64,000 bases of DNA from Nocardia sp. XZ_19_385 (GCF_015355755.1 NZ_JACVEE010000002.1:372001-436000), one strand, 5' to 3'; positions 20,595 through 30,720 are shown, counted from the first letter of the stretch. Notes: generated by a model not told the origin, from the sequence alone. Numbers and translations are program-made.

Positions 20595-21457
20595 CCCGCG
20601 ATCCGAACCGTCGTCGACGTCCCCCAAATAGCCAGGCTGAGAAAGAAGTCCAGCACATTCACGAGCACGATCGCCGAGCGCACCGCCCGCCCCACCGCGA
20701 TACCCACACCCGCCGGCCCGCCGGTGGCGTTGAAGCCGTAGTAGCAGTGCACCAGGATGATCACGAACGCGAAGATCAGCACCTTGAGGAACGAATACAG
20801 CACGTCCTGAGGTGGCAGGAACAGGCTGAAATAGTGGTCGTAGGCGCCACTGGATTGCCCTTCGAACCAGATGCTGACCGTCCGCGAGGCCAGGTAGGTG
20901 CCGAGCAGGCCCACGATGTAGAGCGGAATGACCGCGAGGAATCCCGCGATCACCCGGGTCGTCACCAGGAACGGAATACCGGGCACCGCCATCACTTCGA
21001 GCGCGTCGATCTCCTCCGAGATCCGCATCGCGCCCAATTGCGCGGTGAAACCGCAGCCCACCGTCGCCGACAATGCCAAAGCCGCAGTGAGCGGGGCGAT
21101 TTCGCGGGTGTTGATGTAGGCGGTGAGGAAGCCGGTGAGCACCGAGGTGCCGAGCGCGTCCAGGGCCTTGAAACCCTGCAGGCCGACGACGAAACCGACC
21201 GACATGGACATGAACACGATCACCCCGATGGTGCCGCCGATCACCGCGAGCGCACCGGAACCGAAGGTCACCTCGGCCAGCAGCCGCTGTACTTCCTTGC
21301 GGTAATGCACCGCGGTACGCGGAATCCAGGCGATGGCACGCGAGTAGAACAGCATCTGCTCGCCGGCGCGATCGATGAGCGTCACCGGCGCCTTGGCGGC
21401 CCGTTCGGCCAGGCGGATGGACTTCGCCACCACCGGCGCTCGGTACTGGGTTGCCAT
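20591..21457 (-). CDS. MlaE-family ABC permease, YrbEB
   Basis: 288 residues, second permease of the Mce importer. Five or six membrane helices are visible (VTFGSGALAVIGGTIGVIVFMSMSVGFVVGL; VIAGFLAVIPLYIVGLLGTYLA; VLIFAFVIILVHCYYGF; SAIVLVNVLDFFLSLAIWG). The family motif EEIDALEVMAVPGIPFLVTTR, which couples to the ATPase, lies at about 148-168. It begins 3 bp after yrbEA ends. The stop overlaps the first codon of the 80-bp repeat. Confidence 0.93.
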   Translation of the reverse strand: MATQYRAPVVAKSIRLAERAAKAPVTLIDRAGEQMLFYSRAIAWIPRTAVHYRKEVQRLLAEVTFGSGALAVIGGTIGVIVFMSMSVGFVVGLQGFKALDALGTSVLTGFLTAYINTREIAPLTAALALSATVGCGFTAQLGAMRISEEIDALEVMAVPGIPFLVTTRVIAGFLAVIPLYIVGLLGTYLASRTVSIWFEGQSSGAYDHYFSLFLPPQDVLYSFLKVLIFAFVIILVHCYYGFNATGGPAGVGIAVGRAVRSAIVLVNVLDFFLSLAIWGTSTTVRIAG

Positions 21458-21460
21458 GGC

Positions 21461-22255
21461 TCAGGCGCCCTTGGCCGGGACAACCTGCAGATAGACCAGC
21501 GTCAGCACCAAATTCACGAAGAACAGCACCAAGAAGGTGATCACCACGGACTGATTCACGGCCTCACCGACGCCTTTCGGCCCCCGGCCGGGATGTAATC
21601 CCTTGTACGCGGCGATAACTCCGGCCAGCAGCCCGAAGATCAGCGCCTTGATCTCACCGATCCACAGGTCCGGCAACTGCGCCAGCGCCGAGAACGAGGC
21701 GAGATAGGCGCCCGGAGTACCGCCCTGCAGCAGCACATTGAAGAAATAGCCACCGGCGATGCCGACCACCGACACCAAACCGTTGAGCAGCACCGCCACC
21801 AGCATCATCCCCAGCACCCGCGGCACCACCAGCCGATGGATCGGGTCGACGCCGAGCACCTCCATCGCGTCGATCTCCTCGCGGATGGTGCGCGAACCGA
21901 GATCGGCGGCGACCGCCGACCCGGCGGCGCCCGCGATGATCAGCGCGGTGACGACCGGGGCGGCCTGCTGCACAGTGGCGAGCACACTGGTAGCCCCCGT
22001 GAAGGATTCGGCGCCGAGCTGTTTGACGAGCGAACCCGTCTGCAACGAGACAACGGCGCCGAACGGGATGGCCACCAACGCGCTGGGCAGGATCGAGACA
22101 CTGGCGATGAACCAGGACTGCTCGATGAACTCCCGCCACTGGAACGGCGGCTTGAACGTCTTGCGCGCCACGTCGGCGAGGAGCGCAAAGATGTTGCCGG
22201 CCTGGCCGAATGCGGACTCGACCGGAGTCCGGAAACGCACCAGGGTGGGGTTCAC
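21461..22255 (-). CDS. MlaE-family ABC permease, YrbEA
   Basis: 264 residues from a GTG at 22255. Contains the MlaE fold with helices VSILPSALVAIPFGAVVSL, APVVTALIIAGAAGSAVAADLG, GMMLVAVLLNGLVSVVGIAGGYFF and a C-terminal VVITFLVLFFVNLVLTLVYL. The coupling motif EEIDAMEVLGVDPIHRLVVPR is intact. It forms the inner-membrane channel with YrbEB. Only 21 bp separate it from the ATPase gene upstream, so they are likely one transcript. Confidence 0.93.
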   Translation of the reverse strand: MNPTLVRFRTPVESAFGQAGNIFALLADVARKTFKPPFQWREFIEQSWFIASVSILPSALVAIPFGAVVSLQTGSLVKQLGAESFTGATSVLATVQQAAPVVTALIIAGAAGSAVAADLGSRTIREEIDAMEVLGVDPIHRLVVPRVLGMMLVAVLLNGLVSVVGIAGGYFFNVLLQGGTPGAYLASFSALAQLPDLWIGEIKALIFGLLAGVIAAYKGLHPGRGPKGVGEAVNQSVVITFLVLFFVNLVLTLVYLQVVPAKGA

Positions 22256-22276
22256 CCGGCGAATGCTACCTGCTGG

Positions 22277-23371
22277 CTACCCTTTAGTTGTGTTGTGGCG
22301 CACGGTCGTGTCGTACCCGCCGCCCAATTCCTGTGTGCCACCGTCGTAGTTGGGTCCGGCCTGCGTGTAGGCCGGAAGCACCTGCGTGTCACCCTCGCCC
22401 TGGAGAGATTCGCGGATCGCGTCCTGCGCCGCACGGGGCAGCGTGTGCATGATCTCGCGGACGCGCGCCTGACGACGAGCAACCGCCTGGCGAACCGGCA
22501 TACCCGGCTGCGCCTTCATCTGCGGAATGATGCCTTCGACCTCTTCGGTGCCGCCGTGGTGGTGACCGGCGTCGGCCATGGCCTGCTCGCGGGCCATCTG
22601 CGCCTCGTCCTTCTCCTCGGACATGCCGATCGGGCCGATCATGCGGCCGTTGAGGAACTGCTTGACCACGGGCTCGTCGGAGGTGAGCAGCACCTCGCGC
22701 GGGCCGAACATGACCAGCTGGCGGCGGAACAGCATGCCGATGTTGTCGGGCACGGTGCGGGCCAGGTTGATGTTGTGCGTCACGATCAGGATCGTGGCGT
22801 CGATCTGGGCGTTGATGTCGAGCAGCAGCTGCGACAGGTACGAGGTACGTACCGGGTCCAGACCGGAGTCGGGCTCGTCGACGAGGATGATCTGCGGGTC
22901 CAGCACCAGCGCGCGGGCCAGCCCGGCGCGCTTGCGCATACCACCGGAGATCTCGCCGGGCAGTTTGCCTTCGGCGCCGAGCAGACCGGTGAGCTCCAGC
23001 TTCTCCATGACGATCTTGCGGATCTCGGACTCGGACTTCTTCGTGTGCTCACGCAGCGGGAACGCCGTGTTGTCGAAGAGGTTCATCGAGCCGAACAGCG
23101 CGCCGTCCTGGAACAGCACACCGAAGAGCTTGCGGATCTCGTAGAGCTCCTTGTTGGAGCAGGTGGTGATGTCGGTGCCGTCGATGTAGATGGAGCCGCG
23201 CTCGGGGCGCAGCAGACCGATCAGCGACTTCAGGAAGACGGACTTACCGGTACCGGAGGGGCCCAGCAGGGCACTGACCTCACCGGAGGGCAGCGTAATA
23301 CTCACGTCCTGCCAAATACGCTGTGAACCAAAGGACTTGGTTACACTTTCGGTCCTGACTTCGACGCCCAC
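22277..23371 (-). CDS. mceG: Mce importer ATPase MceG (Mkl)
   Basis: 364 residues from the GTG at 23371 (VGVEVRTESVTKSFG), chosen because GGAGG lies 5 nt upstream and the residues align with the start of the mycobacterial Mkl core. A complete ABC ATPase: Walker A GPSGTGKS near residue 38, Q-loop, signature ISGGMRKRAGLARAL, Walker B IILVDEPDSGLDP, switch His in THN. A 110-residue C-terminal extension follows with VARRQARVREIMHTLP. In mycobacteria this ATPase energises several Mce importers and is encoded away from them; here it leads a full mce operon. Confidence 0.92.
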   Translation of the reverse strand: MGVEVRTESVTKSFGSQRIWQDVSITLPSGEVSALLGPSGTGKSVFLKSLIGLLRPERGSIYIDGTDITTCSNKELYEIRKLFGVLFQDGALFGSMNLFDNTAFPLREHTKKSESEIRKIVMEKLELTGLLGAEGKLPGEISGGMRKRAGLARALVLDPQIILVDEPDSGLDPVRTSYLSQLLLDINAQIDATILIVTHNINLARTVPDNIGMLFRRQLVMFGPREVLLTSDEPVVKQFLNGRMIGPIGMSEEKDEAQMAREQAMADAGHHHGGTEEVEGIIPQMKAQPGMPVRQAVARRQARVREIMHTLPRAAQDAIRESLQGEGDTQVLPAYTQAGPNYDGGTQELGGGYDTTVRHNTTKG

Positions 23372-23560
23372 GCCTACCTCCACAAATTCTTCAGCGAGCC
23401 CCCGTGTGCCGAACCGCGCGCGATCTCGCGGTGTGTCACGTCACAGTGGGTCCGGTCACTGTAGCTCACGTGCGAGATGCGGCGCACCCCAACCTGACCG
23501 AAGAGTAACCCAGACACCCGTGCCAGGTAAGGACCGCCGGTAAGCGAGTCCAGAAATGCA

Positions 23561-23594
23561 AAACGGGCGGCCCCCCGAAGGGAACCGCCCGTTT
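23561..23594 (-). terminator. Rho-independent terminator of rplJ-rplL
   Basis: AAACGGGCGG (23561-23570) pairs with CCGCCCGTTT (23585-23594) around a 14-nt loop. On the minus strand the stem runs into TTTTGCATTTC. It starts 20 bp beyond the rplL stop. Confidence 0.82.
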
Positions 23595-23613
23595 CGAGCG
23601 CAATGCGGTCGAA

Positions 23614-23994
23614 TTACTTGACCGAGACCTTGGCGCCGGCCTCTTCCAGCTTCGCCTTGGCAGCCTCGGCGGCGTCCTTGGCAACCTTCTCCAGGATCGC
23701 CTTCGGGGCGCCCTCGACCAGGTCCTTGGCTTCCTTCAGGCCCAGGCCGGAGACGATCTCGCGAACGACCTTGATGACCTGGATCTTCTTGTCGCCGGCA
23801 CCCTCGAGGATGACGTCGAACTCGTCCTGCTCTTCGACGGCGTCGGCAGCGGCGGCCGGGCCGGCCGGGCCCGCCATGGCGACCGGAGCGGCAGCCTTGA
23901 CGTCGAACTTGTCCTCGAACGCCTTCACGAACTCGGACAGCTCCAGCAGGGTCATTCCGCCGATGGTCTCGAGCAGCTCGTCAACGTTAGCCAT
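23614..23994 (-). CDS. rplL: 50S ribosomal protein L7/L12
   Basis: 126 residues, standard length. The N-terminal dimerisation part ([26 protein letters not shown]) is followed by an Ala/Gly/Pro hinge ([18 protein letters not shown]) and the conserved C-terminal factor-binding domain ([41 protein letters not shown]). It forms the ribosomal stalk with L10 and recruits translation GTPases. It lies 64 bp after rplJ and ends at a strong terminator. Confidence 0.97.
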   Translation of the reverse strand: MANVDELLETIGGMTLLELSEFVKAFEDKFDVKAAAPVAMAGPAGPAAAADAVEEQDEFDVILEGAGDKKIQVIKVVREIVSGLGLKEAKDLVEGAPKAILEKVAKDAAEAAKAKLEEAGAKVSVK

Positions 23995-24058
23995 TGATAT
24001 TTCCTTTCGATGGGGTCATCTCCGCGTGAGCGGCGATGAAATGCTTGGGGTGGGTGAC

Positions 24059-24613
24059 TTATTCGGCGTCGGCGGCCGGAGCATCGGCAACGGCGCCACC
24101 GGCGCGCTGCTTCTCCTCCAGGGCCACGAGCAGGCGAGCCATCTTCGTCGCCGGAGCGGCGAACGTGGCGGCAGCCTTCGACAGGTTGGCCTTCATCGCG
24201 CCGGCCAGCTTGGCCAGCAGGACCTCGCGGGACTCCAGGTCGGCGATCCGCTCAACTTCGGACACGGACAGCGCGACGCCGTCCATGTATCCGCCCTTGA
24301 TGATCAGCGCCTTGTTGTCCTTGGCGAAAGCCTTGAGCGCCTTCGCGGCGTCGACCGGCTCACCCTTGATGAAGGTGATAGCGGTCGGACCGACGAACAA
24401 GTCATCCAGGCCTTCGACGCCAGCCTCGGCGGCAGCGCGCTTGACCAGGGTGTTCTTGGCGACGGAGTAAGTGGCGCCGGTGCCCAGGGCACGACGCAGC
24501 TCGGTGATCTTGCCGACCGAAAGGCCACGGTATTCCGTGACAACAGTGGCCGTCGAGCTCTTGAACTGCTCCGTGATCTCCGCGACCGCGGTGACCTTCT
24601 CAGGTTTTGCCAT
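24059..24613 (-). CDS. rplJ: 50S ribosomal protein L10
   Basis: 184 residues with GAGGAGG upstream of the ATG. N-terminal rRNA-binding domain ([37 protein letters not shown], then [13 protein letters not shown]) and a C-terminal helix that binds L7/L12 dimers. The tail is Ala-rich and acidic (ADAPAADAE), as in other actinobacteria. A long leader with an L10-type regulatory structure and attenuator lies upstream. Confidence 0.97.
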   Translation of the reverse strand: MAKPEKVTAVAEITEQFKSSTATVVTEYRGLSVGKITELRRALGTGATYSVAKNTLVKRAAAEAGVEGLDDLFVGPTAITFIKGEPVDAAKALKAFAKDNKALIIKGGYMDGVALSVSEVERIADLESREVLLAKLAGAMKANLSKAAATFAAPATKMARLLVALEEKQRAGGAVADAPAADAE

Positions 24614-24675
24614 ACTTCGCCTCCTCTCTGGATGGTCGGTTCTCGTATCGAACTTCCGAATTCCAGGGGCCGGCG

Positions 24676-24880
24676 AAAAAGCTAACGCCCCGGACGCAGA
24701 GCGTTCCGGGGCGCACAGGAATCATTCGTTTTACCGAATCATGTCCCTAACCTCGGTTCATCCCTGCGTGGGCCGCCGGCAATATCGCCGGACCTTCGAC
24801 CGCACCCTGACGGGCACAGCGACCAACGGTCTTCGGTAGAACGGATTGGGTAGTTATCGAACTGGTCGATTACTTGCTCC
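24676..24880 (-). ncRNA. Ribosomal protein L10 leader (autoregulatory 5' UTR)
   Basis: The rplJ leader shows the hallmarks of the L10 leader family: on the minus strand CGCAGGGATGAACCGAGGTT (about 24773-24754), then an A/G-rich linker, then a terminator hairpin. The hairpin has a 12-bp stem (CGCCCCGGACGC at 24686-24697 with 24701-24713, one bulge) followed by TTAGC and five U residues (24680-24676). Known biology: the L10-(L7/L12)4 complex binds this RNA and represses rplJL. The hairpin plus U tract suggests premature termination as the mechanism. Confidence 0.82.
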
Positions 24881-24881
24881 T

Positions 24882-24911
24882 ACGGTACAGGCACCTACCC
24901 CCATCTGCCAA
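24882..24911 (-). promoter_or_regulatory. Putative rplJ promoter
   Basis: TTGGCA (24911-24906) and TACCGT (24887-24882) on the minus strand, 18 bp apart, are consistent with a housekeeping promoter. It would give a leader of about 260 nt containing the L10 regulatory element. Confidence 0.5.
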
Positions 24912-24961
24912 AACGGGGTTCGCACGAGGCCGATATGCCGTTCCATTGTTGTGTGCTGGCT

Positions 24962-24982
24962 CACATTGAAGACCTCAATGTG
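24962..24982 (+). promoter_or_regulatory. Palindromic operator upstream of the MFS exporter gene
   Basis: CACATTGA-AGACC-TCAATGTG is a perfect inverted repeat (8-bp arms, 5-bp spacer), 60 bp before the MFS start. Such a site typically binds a TetR- or MarR-type repressor; no such gene lies next to it. No ribosome binding site is visible before the MFS ATG. Confidence 0.55.
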
Positions 24983-25042
24983 GCCGAAGTCGCTGCTAAC
25001 AGGTGTTACTTCCGGTGACAGTTACTGCTTAGCTGCTGAACT

Positions 25043-26650
25043 ATGGCAACCTCCATAGTCGATCCACCACAGCTGCTGGAACGACGATCGCAGCGCTTCC
25101 TCGCCCTGGCCGTGATCTGCCTGGCAGAACTGCTGGTCGTCCTCGACAACACCATCGTCAACGTGGCATTACCGTCCATCGGTGTCGAGCTGCGGACCAA
25201 CGTCAGCGGCTTGCAGTGGGTGGTGGACGCGTTCACGCTCACGTTCGCCGGCCTGCTGCTGGCCTTCGGCAATCTCGGTGACCGCTACGGGCGGAAACGG
25301 ATGATGATGCTCGGCCTGGGCGGCGTCGCCGCGATGTCGATCGCGGGTGCGCTCTCGGAATCCATGGGCGCGGTCATCGCCTCCCGCGCTGCCATGGGCA
25401 TCTTCGCGGCAGCTGTCTTCCCCGCGACGCTGGCCCTGATCATCAATATCTTCACCGAACGCCGCGAACGGGCGCTCGCGATCGCCGCCTGGACCGCCAT
25501 GGCCGGTTTCGCCATCGCGATCGGCCCGATCTCGGGCGGCTGGCTGCTGGAGCATTTCTCCTGGCATTCGGTGTTCTGGATCAATGTGCCGGTGGCGATA
25601 GTGGCTTTGGCGGCCACCTGGTTCTGGGTGCCGGAATCGCGCTCCCCGCAGGTCGGCAAGCTGGATCTGCCCGGCATCGCGCTGTCCATCGCCGGCATCA
25701 CGCTGGTGGTGTGGGCCATCATCGAGGCGCCGCACAACGGCTGGTTGTCGTTCACCACCCTCGGTACCGCGGCGCTCGGCGTGGCGCTCTCGGCCGCGTT
25801 CATCGGCTGGGAATTACGTACCCGCGCACCGATTCTCGACATGCGGCTGTTCCGGAACCGCCGATTCTCCCTGCCCGCCTTGTCGATCGCGATCGGCTAC
25901 TTCTCGATGTTCGGGTTCCTGTTCCTGATCACCCAGTACTTCCAGGGCGTCCGCGAATACACCCCGCTCGAATTCGGTATCGCCTCACTGCCGTTCGCGT
26001 TCTCCGTCGCGATCGGCGCACCGGTCGCCACCCTGCTCGCGCAGCGCCTCGGCACCACGCCGGTCATCGTGTTCGGCCTGCTACTCACCGGCTTGGGCCT
26101 CTACCTCGGCGGCCAGGTCACCGTGGACAGCGCCTATCTCACCGACGTGCTGCCCTCGATGGTCTCGATGGCTTTCGGCCTGGCCATCGTGCAGGGCCCG
26201 GCCACCGAATCCATCATGGGCGCACTGCCTTTGGATGAAGCGGGCGCGGGTTCCGCGGTGAACGACACCACCCGCGAAATCGGCGGCACCCTCGGCGTCG
26301 CGGTGCTCGGCTCGATTGTGGCCTCCTACTACACGACTCGCGTCGAACCGCTGATCGCGAAGGTCCCCGCCACGCTCATGACCGAGGACCAGAAGAGCCT
26401 CGTCCAGGCCAGCCCGCTCAGCGTGCTGGAGCTCCGCAAGCGGGAACTGCCGTCCTTCCTGGAGGGCCAGCGCGAAAACCTCATCACCGCAATGAAATCC
26501 GCGGCCCTGGAGGGCTCGCACGCCGCCTCGCTGGTCGCCGCGGCCGCGGTGGTGGTCTGCGCCGTGATCGTCGCGATCTTCCTGCCCTGGGGTGTCCCGG
26601 AAGGCGAATCCGTCCTGCTCGGCTGGCGGAAGTCCGCCGACGCCGAGTAG
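25043..26650 (+). CDS. MFS exporter, DHA2 (14-helix drug:H+ antiporter) family
   Basis: 535 residues with about 14 predicted membrane helices. Motif D1 LDNTIVNVALPSI follows helix 1; motif A GNLGDRYGRKRM lies between helices 2 and 3; motif C-like GFAIAIGPISGGWLLEHFSWHSVFWINVP is in helix 5. A soluble insertion (TLMTEDQKSLVQASPLSVLELRKREL) precedes the last helix. DHA2 members export drugs, dyes or lipids; the substrate cannot be told. It is on the opposite strand between rplJ and rplA, an insertion into the ribosomal protein block. There is a terminator just after it. Confidence 0.93.
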   Translation: MATSIVDPPQLLERRSQRFLALAVICLAELLVVLDNTIVNVALPSIGVELRTNVSGLQWVVDAFTLTFAGLLLAFGNLGDRYGRKRMMMLGLGGVAAMSIAGALSESMGAVIASRAAMGIFAAAVFPATLALIINIFTERRERALAIAAWTAMAGFAIAIGPISGGWLLEHFSWHSVFWINVPVAIVALAATWFWVPESRSPQVGKLDLPGIALSIAGITLVVWAIIEAPHNGWLSFTTLGTAALGVALSAAFIGWELRTRAPILDMRLFRNRRFSLPALSIAIGYFSMFGFLFLITQYFQGVREYTPLEFGIASLPFAFSVAIGAPVATLLAQRLGTTPVIVFGLLLTGLGLYLGGQVTVDSAYLTDVLPSMVSMAFGLAIVQGPATESIMGALPLDEAGAGSAVNDTTREIGGTLGVAVLGSIVASYYTTRVEPLIAKVPATLMTEDQKSLVQASPLSVLELRKRELPSFLEGQRENLITAMKSAALEGSHAASLVAAAAVVVCAVIVAIFLPWGVPEGESVLLGWRKSADAE

Positions 26651-26665
26651 CCCACCAATAGCAAA

Positions 26666-26694
26666 GGGCGGGAACGCGATTCGCGTTCCCGCCC
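26666..26694. terminator. Bidirectional terminator between MFS gene and rplA
   Basis: GGGCGGGAACGCGA (26666-26679) and its exact complement (26681-26694) form a 14-bp stem in the 65-bp gap between the convergent MFS and rplA genes. Flanking AAA on the left gives UUU in the rplA direction. Confidence 0.8.
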
Positions 26695-26715
26695 CTCAGG
26701 CGTTACGGCCAGGTG

Positions 26716-27432
26716 CTACTGCGCATCCTCTTCGAGGAGGTTGCGGGTGCGGTTCGGGTCCACCGGGATGCCCGGTCCGGTGTTCGTCGAAACCGTGATC
26801 TTCTTGACGTAGCGGCCCTTGGCGGTCGAGGGCTTCACACGCAGGATCTCCTCCAGCGCGGCGCCGTAGTTCTCCACCAGCTTGGCATCGTCGAAGGACG
26901 CCTTGCCGATGACGAAGTGCAGGTTGGCCTGCTTGTCGACGCGGAAGTTGATCTTGCCGCCCTTGATGTCGTTGACGGCCTTGGTCACATCGGGGGTGAC
27001 GGTGCCCGTCTTCGGGTTCGGCATCAGACCGCGCGGGCCCAGGACACGCGCGATGCGGCCGACCTTGGCCATCTGATCCGGGGTGGCGATCGCGGCGTCG
27101 AAGTCCAGCCAGCCGCCCTGGATCCGCTCGATCAGGTCCTCGGCGCCGACGGCGTCCGCACCGGCGGCCTCGGCCTCGGCGGCCTTGTCGCCGACCGCGA
27201 ACACGATGACGCGGGCGGTCTTACCGGTGCCGTGCGGCAGGTTGACCGTGCCGCGGACCATCTGGTCGGCCTTACGGGGATCCACACCGAGACGAACGGC
27301 GACCTCGACGGTCGCGTCGGTCTTGGTGGTGGCGGTCTCCTTCGCCAGCCGCGCAGCGGTCAGCGGGGAGTACAGCTTGTCCTTGTCGACCTTCTCGGCC
27401 GCGGCGAGGTACGCCTTGCTTCGTTTTGCCAT
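26716..27432 (-). CDS. rplA: 50S ribosomal protein L1
   Basis: 238 residues. Contains the conserved [33 protein letters not shown] at the N-terminus, the signature region ([19 protein letters not shown]) near residue 125, and [21 protein letters not shown]. It binds 23S rRNA at the mobile L1 stalk that moves E-site tRNA; in E. coli it also represses its own rplK-rplA mRNA. It follows rplK after 73 bp. Confidence 0.98.
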   Translation of the reverse strand: MAKRSKAYLAAAEKVDKDKLYSPLTAARLAKETATTKTDATVEVAVRLGVDPRKADQMVRGTVNLPHGTGKTARVIVFAVGDKAAEAEAAGADAVGAEDLIERIQGGWLDFDAAIATPDQMAKVGRIARVLGPRGLMPNPKTGTVTPDVTKAVNDIKGGKINFRVDKQANLHFVIGKASFDDAKLVENYGAALEEILRVKPSTAKGRYVKKITVSTNTGPGIPVDPNRTRNLLEEDAQ

Positions 27433-27505
27433 GTTGCTCTGTCCTTGTTTCTAGTTCAGATGTGGTTGTCGGGCCTGGCCGGCCCTCCCACATGGGTTGC
27501 GGCTT

Positions 27506-27940
27506 TTAGCCTTCGACCGTGATGCCCATCGAGCGCGCGGTACCGGCGATGATCTTCGCGGCCTGCTCGATGTCGTTGGCGTTCAGGTCTTCCTGCTTGG
27601 TCTTGGCGATCTCACGGACCTGGTCCATGGTGACCTTCGCGACCTTGGTCTTGTGCGGCTCAGCCGAACCCTTCTGCACACCGGCGGCCTTGAGCAGCAA
27701 CCGGGCGGCGGGCGGGGTCTTCAGCTTGAAGTCGAACGAGCGATCTTCGTAGACCGAGATCTCGACCGGGATGACATTGCCGAGCTGCTGCTGAGTAGCG
27801 GCGTTGTACGCCTTGCAGAACTCCATGATGTTCACGCCGTGCTGACCGAGCGCGGGGCCGACCGGCGGAGCCGGATTCGCCTTACCGGCCTCGATCTGCA
27901 GCTTGATGAGCCCGGCGAGCTTCTTCTTCTTGGGGGGCAT
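27506..27940 (-). CDS. rplK: 50S ribosomal protein L11
   Basis: 144 residues. [49 protein letters not shown] is the classic N-terminal domain with the thiostrepton-contact prolines; the C-terminal domain ends with [28 protein letters not shown] lies before the ATG. It is a component of the GTPase-associated centre and needed for RelA-type sensing of uncharged tRNA. Confidence 0.98.
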
Positions 27941-27965
27941 CTTTCTTCCTTGGTTTTTTCGGTTC

Positions 27966-28029
27966 CTTACGGTTGCCGTAAGCCTTTGGCGGGCGCGGCC
28001 GGATCCCGGATGACAACTCCTCGGGATCC
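27966..28029 (-). promoter_or_regulatory. Two hairpins in the rplK leader
   Basis: CTTACGG-TTG-CCGTAAG (27966-27982) lies 26 nt before the rplK ATG; GGATCCCG (28001-28008) pairs with CGGGATCC (28022-28029). Just upstream on the minus strand TAAGGT (28051-28046) is a possible -10 box. The leader could hold the L1 feedback site of the rplK-rplA operon, but I do not see an obvious mimic of the 23S L1 site. Confidence 0.4.
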
Positions 28030-28098
28030 ACGCACGAACCCATATACCTTACCGGGGGCCACTACCTCGACATCCGGGCGGCCCCGTCGAACACCAAA

Positions 28099-28118
28099 GG
28101 CCCGGCTCGCGCCGGGCC
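28099..28118 (-). terminator. Terminator of secE-nusG
   Basis: GGCCCGGC-TCGC-GCCGGGCC, an 8-bp stem with a 4-nt loop, 10 bp after the nusG stop, followed on the minus strand by TTTGG. Confidence 0.7.
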
Positions 28119-28128
28119 GATGGAAGCT

Positions 28129-29377
<1,249 letters not shown>

Positions 29378-29409
29378 GTCGATCCTCTCTCGTCGCTGGC
29401 TTTAAAGGG

Positions 29410-29482
<73 letters not shown>

Positions 29483-29553
29483 TTGGTCGGACCCAAGTGC
29501 GTCCAACCACTTTCGATATTCAGTTCTACATTATTCCGGTTGTCACATGACAC

Positions 29554-29577
29554 GCGCGCTGCTCGAGAGCAGCGCGC
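29554..29577 (-). terminator. GC-rich hairpin after hadAB
   Basis: GCGCGCTGCTC and its complement form an 11-bp stem with a 2-nt loop, 75 bp beyond the hadAB stop and before tRNA-Trp. Probable terminator without U tract. Confidence 0.5.
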
Positions 29578-29652
29578 AGCGGCTGGTAACCCCGGAGCAC
29601 GAGTCTACGTCACCGCCCGCGCCAATTACCAATCCGGGGCCACCACGCTGGT

Positions 29653-30720
29653 TCAGGACAGCTGAACCGTCGCCGTCGCGCGCCCGAAGATCTTGCGCCC
29701 GGCCGACTTCGCGACCATCGCGATCACCGCGGTGCGGGTTTCCGGGTCGACGGACTTCACCTTGCCGGTGTACTCGATCTCGGCCGCCTCGTCGGAGCCG
29801 ACGTAGACGGGGCTGGTGAAGCGCACGTTGTATTCCTTGACCGCACCGGGATCGCCGAGCCAGGAGGTGACGAAACCGCCGCCGAGGCCCATGGTGAGCA
29901 TGCCGTGCGCCACCACGTTGTCCAGGCCCACGAGCTTGACGACCTGGTCGCTCCAGTGGATCGGGTTCGCGTCGCCGGAGACGCCGGCGTAGTTGACCAG
30001 ATCGCCACGGGTGAGCCGGACGGTGCGCGCGGGCAGCTCGTCGCCGACCGCGATGTCCTCGAAACGCAGTCCGTGCTTGGACGGTTCGATCTTCGGCGCC
30101 TTCGCCGGTGCCACGTGCCCGTCCAGCATCTTGGTGCGCGGCCGATGATTGGGCACCTCGCCGCCACCGACGCCGTGCATCAGCACGCCGCGCACAGCGC
30201 CCTGCAGGTTCGGGTCGATATCGCCGCCGCTGCGGCCGATCAGCGTGGTGTAGGTGGTGAGCACCAGCTCGTCGTGCTGGTCGGTGACGATGTTCTTGGT
30301 GACGATGATGTCGCCGCCGAAGGCCTGCCGGAACGAGTGCAGGTAGACGTCACAGGTGAGCTGGTCGCCGACCTTGATGGGCCGGTGGAATTCCAGGATC
30401 TGATCGGTCTGCATGATCTGGCTCAGGTCGTAGCCGGTGACGATCTGTTCGAACAGCTTGCCCTGGGCCAGAATGCCGACCAGCGAGATGAAGGTGAGCG
30501 GGGCGACGAGGCTGTCGTAGCCGTACTCGAGAGCGGCGTCCTCTTCCCAGTGCACCGGGTGGTAGTCCTGCACGGCGCGGGCGTATTCGCGGACCTTCTC
30601 GCGGCCGACCTCGTAGTAGTCGTCGACGCGGTAGTGGTGACCGACCATGGCCGCCGCGTGGGCGGCAGCGTCGAACTCGACATTCGCCTGGACTTCATCT
30701 GTACCGGTGGTGGTGTTCAT
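29653..30720 (-). CDS. Fused (3R)-hydroxyacyl-ACP dehydratase HadA-HadB
   Basis: 355 residues from the ATG at 30720 (MNTTTGTDEVQA). Two hotdog domains: a HadA-like FAS1_DH domain at about 30-185 (AMVGHHYRVDDYYEVGREKVREYARAVQDYHPVHW) and a HadB-like MaoC domain at about 215-350 with the hydratase-2 catalytic stretch VSGDANPIHWSDQVVKLVGLDNVVAHGMLTMG (Asp and His). In M. tuberculosis HadA and HadB are separate and act in FAS-II on mycolic acid precursors. A TACAGT -10 box 12 nt before the ATG suggests a very short leader. No hadC follows. Confidence 0.9.
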   Translation of the reverse strand: MNTTTGTDEVQANVEFDAAAHAAAMVGHHYRVDDYYEVGREKVREYARAVQDYHPVHWEEDAALEYGYDSLVAPLTFISLVGILAQGKLFEQIVTGYDLSQIMQTDQILEFHRPIKVGDQLTCDVYLHSFRQAFGGDIIVTKNIVTDQHDELVLTTYTTLIGRSGGDIDPNLQGAVRGVLMHGVGGGEVPNHRPRTKMLDGHVAPAKAPKIEPSKHGLRFEDIAVGDELPARTVRLTRGDLVNYAGVSGDANPIHWSDQVVKLVGLDNVVAHGMLTMGLGGGFVTSWLGDPGAVKEYNVRFTSPVYVGSDEAAEIEYTGKVKSVDPETRTAVIAMVAKSAGRKIFGRATATVQLS

